Below, piece by piece: positions 52,578 through 60,879 of a stretch of 64,000 nt of DNA; within the stretch, counting starts at the first letter, position 1, and each line of letters begins with the position of its first letter. The notes beneath the pieces were generated by a model, which was not told the DNA's origin, did not search any database, and saw only the letters and a program-made list of their open reading frames with translations. The DNA lies in the NCBI GenBank assembly GCA_035545855.1, contig DASZXK010000013.1:19090-83089 (forward strand). Direction: 5' to 3'. Origin of the DNA: DASZVB01 sp035545855 (GTDB lineage: Bacteria; Myxococcota_A; Polyangia; Polyangiales; Polyangiaceae). A program made the translations under genes and the position numbers.

Positions 52578-54356
52578 TCAGAAGGGAGCCGTGGACGTGA
52601 CCCACGTCGGATCCGAGGCTTCCGGCGTGGACGTCCCGCCGAGCACGCCCGCGTTGCCCTGACCGCTCGAGTCCTCAGTCGTCTGGCCGCTGCCCTCGTC
52701 GAACGTCCACTCGCCGACGAGGCCCGCGGTCGGCCCGAGGCGGTGCGTGTGCATGTCGGCCCAGATCTCGGTCGGCGTCCGCGCCGTGGAGAAGACGCGC
52801 ATCTCGTCGAGGGTTCCGTTCCAGAACCCGTTCAAGGAGCCGTTGTCGATGTCTCCGCCGAGGAGGAGCGGGTGGTCGTCGTAGCTCACGGTCTGGGGCG
52901 AGGCGACGCACGACGTCGGAATGCCGTCGATGTAGAGGGACGTCGTCTGCGCCGGCCCGTCGTGGACGAGCGCCGCGTGGTGCCACTCGCCGGTCGTGCT
53001 CCACGGAATGCTCGCGGCGCCGGTCGGGCTGTTCACCCCGGTCCCCGCGTTCAGCACGCCGCCTTGGTACCAGGCCGTGTACGAGTCCTCCGACCCCGAG
53101 CCGTAGGGCTTGCCGAGCAGGGACTGATACGTGCCCATCGCTCCCGCGAACTGGAACCAGCTCTCGAAGGTGAGCGTCGAGGGCTCGAGGGACGCCGCTC
53201 GCGCGACCGTCACGAGCTGGGAGCCCGCGAACGCGAGCGCCGAACCGGAGCTCCCGCTCGGTGACGTCGAGTGAGGATCCGGGGAGACGGACACGACGTC
53301 CATCTGGATGAACTGGCCGTCGTACGGCTGCGTCACGGACGTTCCGGGCACCGTGAGCGGGGTGCCGCCCGCGTCCACGTTCTTGATCTCCTGGTCGTCG
53401 ATCGACGCCGCGAACAGCGTGACCGTCGCTCCCGCGTCGATGCGCACCGTCTTCTCGTAGTCGATGACGAACGTGTTCGTGATGCTGGACGAGCCGCGGT
53501 TCAGGAAGTACCGCTGCGGCGGCGAGGAGATGTCCAGCCGGTAGACGTTGTAGGTGTCCCCGTTGTCGGCTCCGGACGTGAGGAAGGAAGCTCCGTCGCT
53601 GCAGCCGCCCGTGTACGTCTTCTGCTCCACCACGCCGCGGAAGTGGAGCCCGACGTCGTACGTCACCCCCGGCGCGCCGCCGAGCGTCGTGCTCACGTTC
53701 ACGGTGTGCGTCGTGTTGCACACCGTCGTGCTCAGGTCCGACGAGCACGGCAGGAGCCAGAGGAGCCCGGAGAGGGAACCCGCGACGTCCACGCAGGCGT
53801 GGTTCTGGCAGAGCGCGGTCGCGCCGGCGTCGCTCCCTGCATTGCAGTCCGCGTTCCCGCAGCAATCGCCCGGGATGCACGCGCCGCCGCAGCAGACGGC
53901 CCTGGCGTCCGCCCCACCGGAGCAATCCACGCCGTCGACCGCGCAGGTCGCCGCGGAACCGTCCACGGTGGTGGTCGCGTCGACGGAGGCGTCCAGGGCG
54001 CCGCCCCCGGCTCCGCTCGCGCCCCCGGCTCCGCTCGCGCCCCCGGCCGCGCTTCCGCCTCCGCTGCCCGCGTCCGCACCGCCGGCTCCGGCGTCCGTGC
54101 TCGATCCGCCGGCGCCGCCCGAACCGCCGCCCGCGCCGCCGCTCTCCGCGCCGCCCGCGTTCGCCCCACCGGCGTTCGCGCCGCCCTTTCCGCCCTTTCC
54201 GCCTCCGCCTCCGCTCCCGTCCTTGCCGCCCGGCCCGGCGTCGAGCCCTGCGTCCTCGGCGGACGGCGTCTGGCGGGAGTTGTCGCCTCCGCTACACGCG
54301 GCGGCGAAGGGGAGACCGAGGAGGGAACACAGCGCCAGTCGCTCGAGGGGCTTCAT
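52578..54356 (-). CDS. LamG-domain lipoprotein
   Basis: 592 residues, ATG 54356. Leader RLALCSLLGLPFAAAC is a lipoprotein signal (Cys21). About 25-130 is a Gly/Ala/Asn/Ser linker (GGANAGGANAGGAESGGAGG and short DNA repeats encoding GASGAG). A Cys segment follows (about 140-180). About 195-375 is a beta-rich region of unknown family, and about 380-590 is a LamG/concanavalin jelly roll (LTFESWFQFAGAMGTYQS, HHAALVHDGPAQTTSLYIDG, LDEMRVFSTARTPTEIW). A surface protein with a likely glycan- or protein-binding domain; the TAGAGT box 9 nt before the start suggests a leaderless message. Confidence 0.82.
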   Translation of the reverse strand: MKPLERLALCSLLGLPFAAACSGGDNSRQTPSAEDAGLDAGPGGKDGSGGGGGKGGKGGANAGGANAGGAESGGAGGGSGGAGGSSTDAGAGGADAGSGGGSAAGGASGAGGASGAGGGALDASVDATTTVDGSAATCAVDGVDCSGGADARAVCCGGACIPGDCCGNADCNAGSDAGATALCQNHACVDVAGSLSGLLWLLPCSSDLSTTVCNTTHTVNVSTTLGGAPGVTYDVGLHFRGVVEQKTYTGGCSDGASFLTSGADNGDTYNVYRLDISSPPQRYFLNRGSSSITNTFVIDYEKTVRIDAGATVTLFAASIDDQEIKNVDAGGTPLTVPGTSVTQPYDGQFIQMDVVSVSPDPHSTSPSGSSGSALAFAGSQLVTVARAASLEPSTLTFESWFQFAGAMGTYQSLLGKPYGSGSEDSYTAWYQGGVLNAGTGVNSPTGAASIPWSTTGEWHHAALVHDGPAQTTSLYIDGIPTSCVASPQTVSYDDHPLLLGGDIDNGSLNGFWNGTLDEMRVFSTARTPTEIWADMHTHRLGPTAGLVGEWTFDEGSGQTTEDSSGQGNAGVLGGTSTPEASDPTWVTSTAPF

Positions 54357-54365
54357 GGGGCGCGG

Positions 54366-54371
54366 ACTCTA
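54366..54371 (-). promoter_or_regulatory. Candidate -10 box of the LamG lipoprotein gene
   Basis: TAGAGT on the minus strand, 9 nt before ATG 54356; no Shine-Dalgarno present. Confidence 0.4.
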
Positions 54372-54426
54372 GCAGGCGCGGCGGCGGCGCCGCACCTCGC
54401 GCGTTCGTTTGAGGCATAGTTCCGCC

Positions 54427-55683
54427 GTGCCGCGCGACTACGCGTACCCCCCGGACCTCGTCCGCTACGTCGTGACGAACTGGCCGAGCGAATCCCCGCT
54501 CGGGTTCTCGGAGAAGCATCTGGATCAGGCCCTCTCCGCGGCGTTTCAGGCTTCGCTCACGACCGAGGAAGGCCGCCCCACCCGGTTCCGCTTGCTGCTC
54601 GCGCCGGTGGAGTCCCTCCCCGAGTCCGGGGTTCCGAACGAAGGCGTGCTGCGCCTCCGGTTCGCGGCGAGCCGTCCCCTCGTCTCGGACGAGCTCCGTC
54701 GCTTGAGCCCCGCCGCGCCGTTCGAGACGAGCCTCATCGGCGCCCACGAGGAGGACGACCAGCTCCGGATCTGGGGCGTCGCGCACTCCGGTCCGGCGTG
54801 GCTCGCTCCGACGTGGGGCGGACGAGCGATCGTCCCGATCTGGTCCAGGGATCCCATCGTCCACGTCTCCGGACCCGGGAAGATCGCGGTGCGCTCGGCG
54901 GGGAAGCTCGTGGGCGCCATCGAGCGCGGCGTCGTCGTGGACGCGACGATGGACGTGTTCGAGTCGTCCTGGCTCCGGAGCCTCTTCGAGCGCGAGCGGA
55001 GCGAGGCGCGGGACGCCCACGACGCGGGGCAGGCGAGCGCGGCGTCCCCGACGACGGTCGAGCTCTCTCTCATCGGTCGAGTGAGTCAGCAGATGCTCCG
55101 GAGGGCCATCCAGATCGTACGCGGCGCGCGCCACGGCGGGATGATCCTCTTCACGGACGTGCCGGAAGGCGCCGCGTCGATCCGCGGCCTTCGCCTGAAA
55201 TACGGCGTGAACCAGGACGAACCGTCGCGGCGCTACCGGACGCTCCTCCTTCAGATCCTCGAGGCCGTCGCGGCCGCCACCACGAAACCGATCGTGGGCT
55301 GGGCGGACTTCGCGCTGGACGAGAGCCCCGTCCTCGAACGGCTCGAGCAGCGCGTGTTCGAGCACAGCCGTGCGATCGCGAACCTGACGGCCATCGACGG
55401 CGCCGTCGTCCTCGACAAGCGCTTCGGCCTCGTCGGGTTCGGCGCGGAGGTGTCGGCCGAGCTCCCGTCGCCGTCGGTCGTCCATCGCGCGCTCGACGTG
55501 GAGGGGGAGCACACGGAGCCCGAGGACGTCGAGAACGTGGGGACGCGGCACCGAGCGGCCTACCGCTTCGCGAACGAGCATCCCGATGGTCTCGCGATCG
55601 TGATCTCCCAGGACGGCGGCGTGACGTTCGTCGCGAAGCGAGAGGACCGCGTGGTCGCGTGGGAGCAATCGGTCGGGCCTTGA
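54427..55683 (+). CDS. Diadenylate-cyclase-like protein (DACNV sensor + DisA_N domain)
   Basis: 418 residues from GTG 54427. The C-terminal 110 residues match the DisA_N diadenylate cyclase domain with both catalytic motifs: DGAVVLD (Asp324) and GTRHRAA (Arg374-His375-Arg376), plus a GFGAEV segment and the terminal LAIVISQDGGVTFVA. The 300 residues ahead resemble the sensor region called DACNV. If active it makes cyclic di-AMP, or a related cyclic dinucleotide, from ATP. No membrane segment, so the sensor is cytoplasmic. No receptor or phosphodiesterase lies nearby. Divergent from a LamG lipoprotein gene. Confidence 0.82.
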   Translation: MPRDYAYPPDLVRYVVTNWPSESPLGFSEKHLDQALSAAFQASLTTEEGRPTRFRLLLAPVESLPESGVPNEGVLRLRFAASRPLVSDELRRLSPAAPFETSLIGAHEEDDQLRIWGVAHSGPAWLAPTWGGRAIVPIWSRDPIVHVSGPGKIAVRSAGKLVGAIERGVVVDATMDVFESSWLRSLFERERSEARDAHDAGQASAASPTTVELSLIGRVSQQMLRRAIQIVRGARHGGMILFTDVPEGAASIRGLRLKYGVNQDEPSRRYRTLLLQILEAVAAATTKPIVGWADFALDESPVLERLEQRVFEHSRAIANLTAIDGAVVLDKRFGLVGFGAEVSAELPSPSVVHRALDVEGEHTEPEDVENVGTRHRAAYRFANEHPDGLAIVISQDGGVTFVAKREDRVVAWEQSVGP

Positions 55684-55731
55684 TTTTTCGCCATCGCGAC
55701 TGGCCGATTCGCGTTCCTCGCGCGATCGAGA

Positions 55732-55737
55732 TACCCT
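55732..55737 (+). promoter_or_regulatory. Candidate -10 box near a GTG start
   Basis: TACCCT, 9 nt before GTG 55747 (6 nt before GTG 55744). No Shine-Dalgarno. Confidence 0.35.
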
Positions 55738-55746
55738 GTGCTGGTG

Positions 55747-56886
55747 GTGACCTCGTGGGGTAGACGCTGGTTGGTGGGCGGCTTGTGCGGATTGTCGATC
55801 GCCTGTGGCCACACCGATCGTCCGCCACCGCTCGCGAACCCCGCGTCGGGAACCGGCGGCGCCTCGGGCGGCTCCGACGGTTCCTCGTTCGACGCCGGCG
55901 ACTGGTTCGCTTCGGGCGGTGCGAGACATCACAGCGGTGGCCGAACGGGCGCCGGCGGCGCGGGCGGAACGAGGAATGCGGACGACGGCGGGATCGCCGA
56001 TGGCGGTGACGTCGACGGCGGATCGACGGTCCCGACCGGCCTGGGATCCGGCGACTTCGATCCCGAGTCCCTGTACCTGTTCGGGACTCTGCAGGAAGGC
56101 GCCTGCTATCGGGACGCCATCGCTCGAGTCGACTCGCCGAACGTGTTCGCCACCGGGTTCGATTGCTACACCGAAGAGTCGAGCGTCGCCCTCTGGAACC
56201 GGAAGCTCGTCTACCCCATAGCCAGCTCGACGGCAGGCCTCTACCAGTTCTCTCCCGACTACTACGGTTCGGATCCCACGGCGCCCTATCCCACGAATCC
56301 GGAAGCGAACGACGTTCCACTGGACTCCTCGGGGTGCGCAGGGAGCTTCGCCGGTGAACTGCTCACGAGTCCCGACGGTCGCCTCATCTACAACTGTCCG
56401 GGAGGCGACTGGTTCGAGGGCCCCACGCGGGTCCACACGGCGCAGATGGCGCTGATCGCGCTGGGCAAGCAGGGCCTCGCGCTGGTCGGCGGCGGCGCGC
56501 CGCTCGCGGTCGTCCAGCTCGGGGCGGACACCGCGACGCCCGTGTCGCCGAGGATCGACGTGGTCGCCGCGTGGCACTCGAGTGGGGACGGCTTTCACGT
56601 CGTCGCTCGGGACACGTCGACCGACGTGGACGTCCTCTGGTCGGTGGACGCCGCGGGCAATGCCGTGAAGCGCGGCGAATACGCGGCGCCACCGAGCGGG
56701 ATGCAGAGCGGAGTCATGCCGTGGGTCCTCACCGCCAAGGACGAGCTCGTCCGGTCGCTCACCGACCCCCCATTCACGGACACCATCTATCTGTTCCGCC
56801 TCGATGGATCGAGCACACTTCTCTACACGGAGGCGAACGACCCGACGGTGAAGGTACACGTCTCCAGGATGTTCACCGGCCCCTGA
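55747..56886 (+). CDS. Lipoprotein, function unknown
   Basis: 379 residues from GTG 55747; GTGs at 55738 and 55744 are in frame too. Leader RRWLVGGLCGLSIAC ends in a lipobox. A Gly/Ser/Ala linker reaches about residue 90. The folded part (about 95-379) has repeated strand-turn patterns (YLFGTLQEGACYRDAIARVD, ELLTSPDGRLIYNCPGG, HVVARDTSTDVDVLWSVD) suggesting a beta-propeller. No family is recognised. It follows the cyclase gene by 63 bp. Confidence 0.7.
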   Translation: MTSWGRRWLVGGLCGLSIACGHTDRPPPLANPASGTGGASGGSDGSSFDAGDWFASGGARHHSGGRTGAGGAGGTRNADDGGIADGGDVDGGSTVPTGLGSGDFDPESLYLFGTLQEGACYRDAIARVDSPNVFATGFDCYTEESSVALWNRKLVYPIASSTAGLYQFSPDYYGSDPTAPYPTNPEANDVPLDSSGCAGSFAGELLTSPDGRLIYNCPGGDWFEGPTRVHTAQMALIALGKQGLALVGGGAPLAVVQLGADTATPVSPRIDVVAAWHSSGDGFHVVARDTSTDVDVLWSVDAAGNAVKRGEYAAPPSGMQSGVMPWVLTAKDELVRSLTDPPFTDTIYLFRLDGSSTLLYTEANDPTVKVHVSRMFTGP

Positions 56887-57025
56887 CCGGCCTCACGCGG
56901 GCACGGTGAGCATCAGCCGGAACCCTCGGCGCCCATCACGACGAGCCGCGCCGGTCCGTCGGGGCCGGTGCCGTGACGTTCGACCCATGGTCATCGGGAC
57001 GTTCCGGCCGCATCCTCTGCCGAAG

Positions 57026-58039
57026 ATGGTCGCCTCCCGGTTCGCCGCGCTCGGTCTCGTCGGCTGGCTCGTCACTGCTTGCGGAAGCGACGCGCAGTCG
57101 GCCGCCACTCCTCGGACCCGGAGCCCGGAAGCGGGAACGGTCCTCCTCGATGCCGGGGACACGTCCGAGGACGGGTCCTCGACCGACGCCATCCGCAAGA
57201 TCCAGATCCCCGTGAAGGACTTCGTCTTCGACGCTTACGAGGCGGGGCCGGAGACCGGCGTCGCCGTGTTCCTCCTTCACGGGTTTCCGGAGACGGGCTG
57301 GGAGTGGCGGAACCAGCTCCGGGCGCTCGCGAAGGCCGGGTTTCACGCCGTCGCGCCCGATCAGCGGGGCTACTCGGCCGGCGCGAGGCCTCCGGCCGTC
57401 TCGGACTACACCGTGCTCGCGCTCATGCAGGACGTCACCGGCATGGCGGACGCGCTCCACATCGACTCCTTCCATCTCGCCGGGCACGACTGGGGCGGGG
57501 GCGTCGGCTGGGGGCTCGCGAAGCTCTCTCCCCGCGTTCTCTCGTACACCGCGGTGTCCACTCCGCACCCGGACGCGTTGAAGGAGAAGCTCTCCGACGC
57601 GTCCTCGTGTCAGCATCGGGATTCGGCCTACTTCGACACGTTCACGCAGCCGGACGCGGCGACCCTGTTCCTCGCGGGCGACGCCGGGGTTCTCCGCGCG
57701 GCGTTCCCCGGGGTGGCCGCGGAAGACGTGGACGTGTACGTGAAGGCGCTCGGGACTCCGGACGCCATGAACGCTGCGCTGAACTGGTACCGCGCCAACA
57801 TCCAGAACCGGAACTTCACGACGCCGGACGTCGGTTCCGTCACCATCCCCGTGACGTACGTCTTCGGCGACGCGGACGCGTACTTCTGCCTGGACACCGC
57901 CCAGGCCACGGCGAACTTCGTGAGCGGTCCGTACCGGTTCGTGCAGCTCGCCGGAGTGAGTCACTGGGTTCCGGAGGCGGCCCCCGACGCCGTTTCGACT
58001 GCGATCCTCGATCGGATCCGCGGCACGGACGGGGGCTGA
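57026..58039 (+). CDS. Exported lipoprotein alpha/beta hydrolase, epoxide-hydrolase-like
   Basis: 337 residues; ATG 57026 gives a standard lipoprotein leader (RFAALGLVGWLVTAC, Cys19), while ATG 56987 would add 13 residues. Alpha/beta hydrolase with oxyanion motif HGFPETGWEW, nucleophile Asp in AGHDWGGGVGW, and the catalytic His in VSHWVPEAAPD. Asp as nucleophile and HGxP mark the epoxide hydrolase/haloalkane dehalogenase group. It acts outside the inner membrane. Lipid anchoring is unusual for this family. Confidence 0.82.
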   Translation: MVASRFAALGLVGWLVTACGSDAQSAATPRTRSPEAGTVLLDAGDTSEDGSSTDAIRKIQIPVKDFVFDAYEAGPETGVAVFLLHGFPETGWEWRNQLRALAKAGFHAVAPDQRGYSAGARPPAVSDYTVLALMQDVTGMADALHIDSFHLAGHDWGGGVGWGLAKLSPRVLSYTAVSTPHPDALKEKLSDASSCQHRDSAYFDTFTQPDAATLFLAGDAGVLRAAFPGVAAEDVDVYVKALGTPDAMNAALNWYRANIQNRNFTTPDVGSVTIPVTYVFGDADAYFCLDTAQATANFVSGPYRFVQLAGVSHWVPEAAPDAVSTAILDRIRGTDGG

Positions 58040-58054
58040 CGGGACCGAACGGGC

Positions 58055-58069
58055 CGCGGGGTCCCCGCG
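58055..58069 (+). terminator. Possible hairpin after the hydrolase gene
   Basis: CGCGGGG and CCCCGCG around one T, inside a longer set of G- and C-runs (GGGGGC 58031-58036 could also pair with GCCCCC 58082-58087). No T run; weak. Confidence 0.3.
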
Positions 58070-58205
58070 TGACCCCCGGGCGCCCCCGCTCCGGCCGGCG
58101 CGAAAAGCTACGGCGACGGCGGACGAAGGCAGCCGCGTTCGGCGCATTTGAGCGCCCCGGAGGATGCGACGACGTGATACCGAGACCATCATCTCGCGCA
58201 TCGTC

Positions 58206-59333
58206 ATGCGTCGCTTCGCTTGTTTCGCGCTCTCGGGGTGGCTTCTGTCGTCGGCCGTCGGCTGCGCCCAGGTCGACGACCTCGGTGATCTTCCGGCGTC
58301 GCTGGCCGACGGCGGGTTCAGCTTCGGAGCCGCGCCCGGGTTCGGCGGTTCGGCGGGGTTCCAGTCCTTCGCCGGGAGCGGTCCGGGAACCGGCGGGGTC
58401 ACGTCGAGCGGCGGCGCGGGGCCGAGCGCCGGCGGCGCGAACGCTTGCGCAGCAGGAAAGAAGCTCTGCGCGGGCTCCTGCGTGGACTTCTCTCCGACGA
58501 ACGGTTGCGCGAACGACTGCACGCCCTGCCCCGCTCCTCCGGCTCACTCGAGCGCGACGTGCAACGGCGCCTCCTGCTTCTTCACCTGCGATACGGGCTA
58601 CCAGCGGACCGCGACGGGCTGCGATCCGAACCCGTCCTGCACGGACGGCAAGAAGAACGAGACCGAGACGGACATCGACTGCGGCGGCGGAAACTGTCCG
58701 AAGTGCGACACCGGGTCCGCGTGCAAGGGGGACTCCGATTGCTCGCAGGGCCCCTGCGTTTCGGACAAGTGCACCTGCGCCCCGAAGACGTGCGCGGACG
58801 TGACGGGGTGCCCGGCCGCCGCGGACGACGGCTGCGGAAAGACCCTCGACTGCTCGGGGACGTGTGCGAGCCCGGCCGTCTGCTACCAGGAGTCGTGCTG
58901 CACGCCGAAGTGCGGCGCGAAGGCCTGCGGTACCGCGGCGGACGACGGCTGCGGCGGGACCATGGACTGCAGCGGGAGCTGCACCGGGTCCGACGTCTGC
59001 TACCAGGATCAGTGCTGCACGCCGCAGGGATGTGGAACGCGCTGCGGGCAGCAGCAAGACTGCGACAAGACGCTCGACTGCGGCGCCTGCGACGGGAGCG
59101 CGTGCGTCTTGCCGACGGACTGCCAGAGCAAGTTCTGCCTCGGCGGCGTGTGCGTGAGCTGCAAAGACGGCAAGATGAACAATGGCGAGACGGACGTCGA
59201 TTGCGGCGGCCCGAACTGCGGTAAGTGCCCGAAGGGGAAGAAGTGCGCCGCCGCTGCCGACTGCGCCACGAACACGTGCTGCCCCGCCCCGAACCTCAAC
59301 TGCTTCCTGCAGCCCGACGGCACGTGTCAGTGA
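58206..59333 (+). CDS. Cysteine-repeat lipoprotein
   Basis: 375 residues from ATG 58206; an in-frame ATG at 58164 is possible. Leader RRFACFALSGWLLSSAVGC gives Cys20. A Gly/Ser linker reaches about 80. The remainder is almost entirely cysteine modules: two copies of a D-G-x-x-N-x-ETD-x-DCGG-x-C-x2-C repeat (near 155 and 330), also present in the lipoprotein at 20270, and several ADDGCG-x-T-x-DCSG-C modules between. About 50 Cys overall. Probably a rigid, disulphide-bonded surface protein. No enzyme motif. Confidence 0.8.
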   Translation: MRRFACFALSGWLLSSAVGCAQVDDLGDLPASLADGGFSFGAAPGFGGSAGFQSFAGSGPGTGGVTSSGGAGPSAGGANACAAGKKLCAGSCVDFSPTNGCANDCTPCPAPPAHSSATCNGASCFFTCDTGYQRTATGCDPNPSCTDGKKNETETDIDCGGGNCPKCDTGSACKGDSDCSQGPCVSDKCTCAPKTCADVTGCPAAADDGCGKTLDCSGTCASPAVCYQESCCTPKCGAKACGTAADDGCGGTMDCSGSCTGSDVCYQDQCCTPQGCGTRCGQQQDCDKTLDCGACDGSACVLPTDCQSKFCLGGVCVSCKDGKMNNGETDVDCGGPNCGKCPKGKKCAAAADCATNTCCPAPNLNCFLQPDGTCQ

Positions 59334-59351
59334 CGCGCCGTCACTGACACG
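59323..59351 (+). terminator. Perfect 13-bp stem-loop at the stop codon
   Basis: CGTGTCAGTGACG pairs exactly with CGTCACTGACACG over a CGC loop. The left arm includes the TGA stop of the Cys-repeat lipoprotein gene. Strong hairpin, but no T run follows. Confidence 0.55.
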
Positions 59352-59456
59352 AAGGGTGATCGTCCACGAGGAGGACACGAACGCGGGACACGCGGGCGCC
59401 GACATTCTACCCATTGGGCGACCGGGCGGCGCCGTGTATCGTGCCCGGCCGAGAGG

Positions 59457-59462
59457 TAGACG
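59457..59462 (+). promoter_or_regulatory. Near-match to the short-spacer -10 pattern
   Basis: TAGACG (last base off consensus), 6 nt before ATG 59469; the sequence resembles the TAGACTCGGGCGC starts at 47503 and 61891. Confidence 0.25.
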
Positions 59463-59468
59463 CAGGCG

Positions 59469-60857
59469 ATGCTGGTCGTGCCGGGGAGGCCCACGTCGGA
59501 TGGGCTCACGTGGTGGGTGCTGTCGGAGGACTCCGGCGCGCCGCACGTCGAGCTCGTCGGTCCCGACGGCGAGGACGCCGGCGTCGTCATCCGACCACTC
59601 TCCTTGCCGCAAGACGGGCCGGTCGCGAAGCGCTGCTTCCTCGTATCGACGACCGCGCTTCGCTCGGATTCGGTGTACCGGCTGGACGCCTCCCGGAACG
59701 GCGTCCTCGCGTCGGCCTCGTCGCGGACGCTCCCCGCGTCGCTCCCGGTGGGGCAGTCGTTCACCGTCGCGCTCGGGTCCTGCTACAGCATCGCGAACGA
59801 CCCCGGGCTCACGGCGTCTTACCCGCCGAAGCTCCACGACCCGAACGGCCGCGATCCCATCCGTCTCCGTTTCCTCGGCGGCGATCAGCTCTACATGGAT
59901 CTCACGGCCTCTTCGGGGAGCCCCATCATCGTGGGCGCGCCGGACCCGTGGGAGAAGTACCTCGCGCAGTGGGAGCGCCTCCAGTTTTCCACGTTCCTCC
60001 GCGCCTCGCCGAACCTCGTCCTCGGGGACGATCACGAGTTCTGGAACGACTACCCCCACAAGAGCGCCTGGCTCACGTGGTCGGAGAGCGAGCGCGGCGG
60101 CCCGGTCGGGCGCGCCATGGATCGCGCCTTCTCTCTCTTCCAGGTCGGACTGAACCTCGAACCGGGCGCCGTGCAGGCGCCGCCCGGCGGGAACCTCGGC
60201 GCGCTCCTCGGGGGCGTCGGGCGCACGTTCTCGCTCGACGTCGGGCCGCTCTCCTTCTTCGTGCTGGACGTGAGAACCGCGCGGACGCGCTACGACGCCG
60301 GGCAGCCGCACTTCACGGCGGTGCCGTGGCTCTCGGCCGCGCGGGCCTGGATCCAGGGGCTTCGCGGGCCTGGCGTGCTCGTCCTGTCCCAGCCGCTCGT
60401 GGAGGAGCGCGCCGGCGCGTTCGCCCGCACGTTCCACACGATGGGCGACGTGAACCTCCCCGACTACGACGACGACTTCGCCGCGCTCTGGGAGGCGCTA
60501 TTCGCCGCCCCGCACGACGTCGTCGTCCTCACGGGGGACATTCACTGGAGCCGCGCGTACCGCATCCGGCGCGCGGGCGCGTCGAACCGCACCGTGTGGG
60601 AAGTCGTTTCGTCCTCGCTCGCGCGCATCCCGGGTCCGGCTTCCGGGATCGGAGAGGCGACCGGGAAGGTGGAGTGGCGCACGGGTCGCGGCAACTGGAC
60701 GCGGGACTACGCGACGAACGCGGCCTCCACGTACACGACGCTCTCCTTCACTCCCCAGTCGGGCGGGGTGAACGTCGTCGCCCGCGCCTTCCAGGTGTCC
60801 AGCGAGCGCGGCGTCGGCGCTTCGCTCCTTTCACGGTCCAGCATCGGTCTCACGTAG
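59469..60857 (+). CDS. PhoD-like metallophosphatase/phosphodiesterase
   Basis: 462 residues, ATG 59469, no signal peptide. PhoD/phospholipase-D-like metallophosphatase blocks are present: FTVALGSCYSIA, FLGGDQLYMDL, LVLGDDHEFWNDYP and VVLTGDIHWSRAYRI, supplying Asp, His and Asn metal ligands. An N-terminal Fn3-like region (about 5-90) precedes it, as in PhoD. It should hydrolyse a phosphodiester in the cytoplasm or on the inner face. First of three closely packed genes (gaps 22 and 24 bp). Confidence 0.85.
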   Translation: MLVVPGRPTSDGLTWWVLSEDSGAPHVELVGPDGEDAGVVIRPLSLPQDGPVAKRCFLVSTTALRSDSVYRLDASRNGVLASASSRTLPASLPVGQSFTVALGSCYSIANDPGLTASYPPKLHDPNGRDPIRLRFLGGDQLYMDLTASSGSPIIVGAPDPWEKYLAQWERLQFSTFLRASPNLVLGDDHEFWNDYPHKSAWLTWSESERGGPVGRAMDRAFSLFQVGLNLEPGAVQAPPGGNLGALLGGVGRTFSLDVGPLSFFVLDVRTARTRYDAGQPHFTAVPWLSAARAWIQGLRGPGVLVLSQPLVEERAGAFARTFHTMGDVNLPDYDDDFAALWEALFAAPHDVVVLTGDIHWSRAYRIRRAGASNRTVWEVVSSSLARIPGPASGIGEATGKVEWRTGRGNWTRDYATNAASTYTTLSFTPQSGGVNVVARAFQVSSERGVGASLLSRSSIGLT

Positions 60858-60879
60858 CTCGCAGAGGAAGTCCCGGCCC

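Noticed and set aside
54415..54420. CATAGT as a leaderless -10 for the cyclase gene
   Set aside because: The first base departs from TANNNT, and GAGG nearby could be a weak ribosome site, so it was left out of the pattern count.
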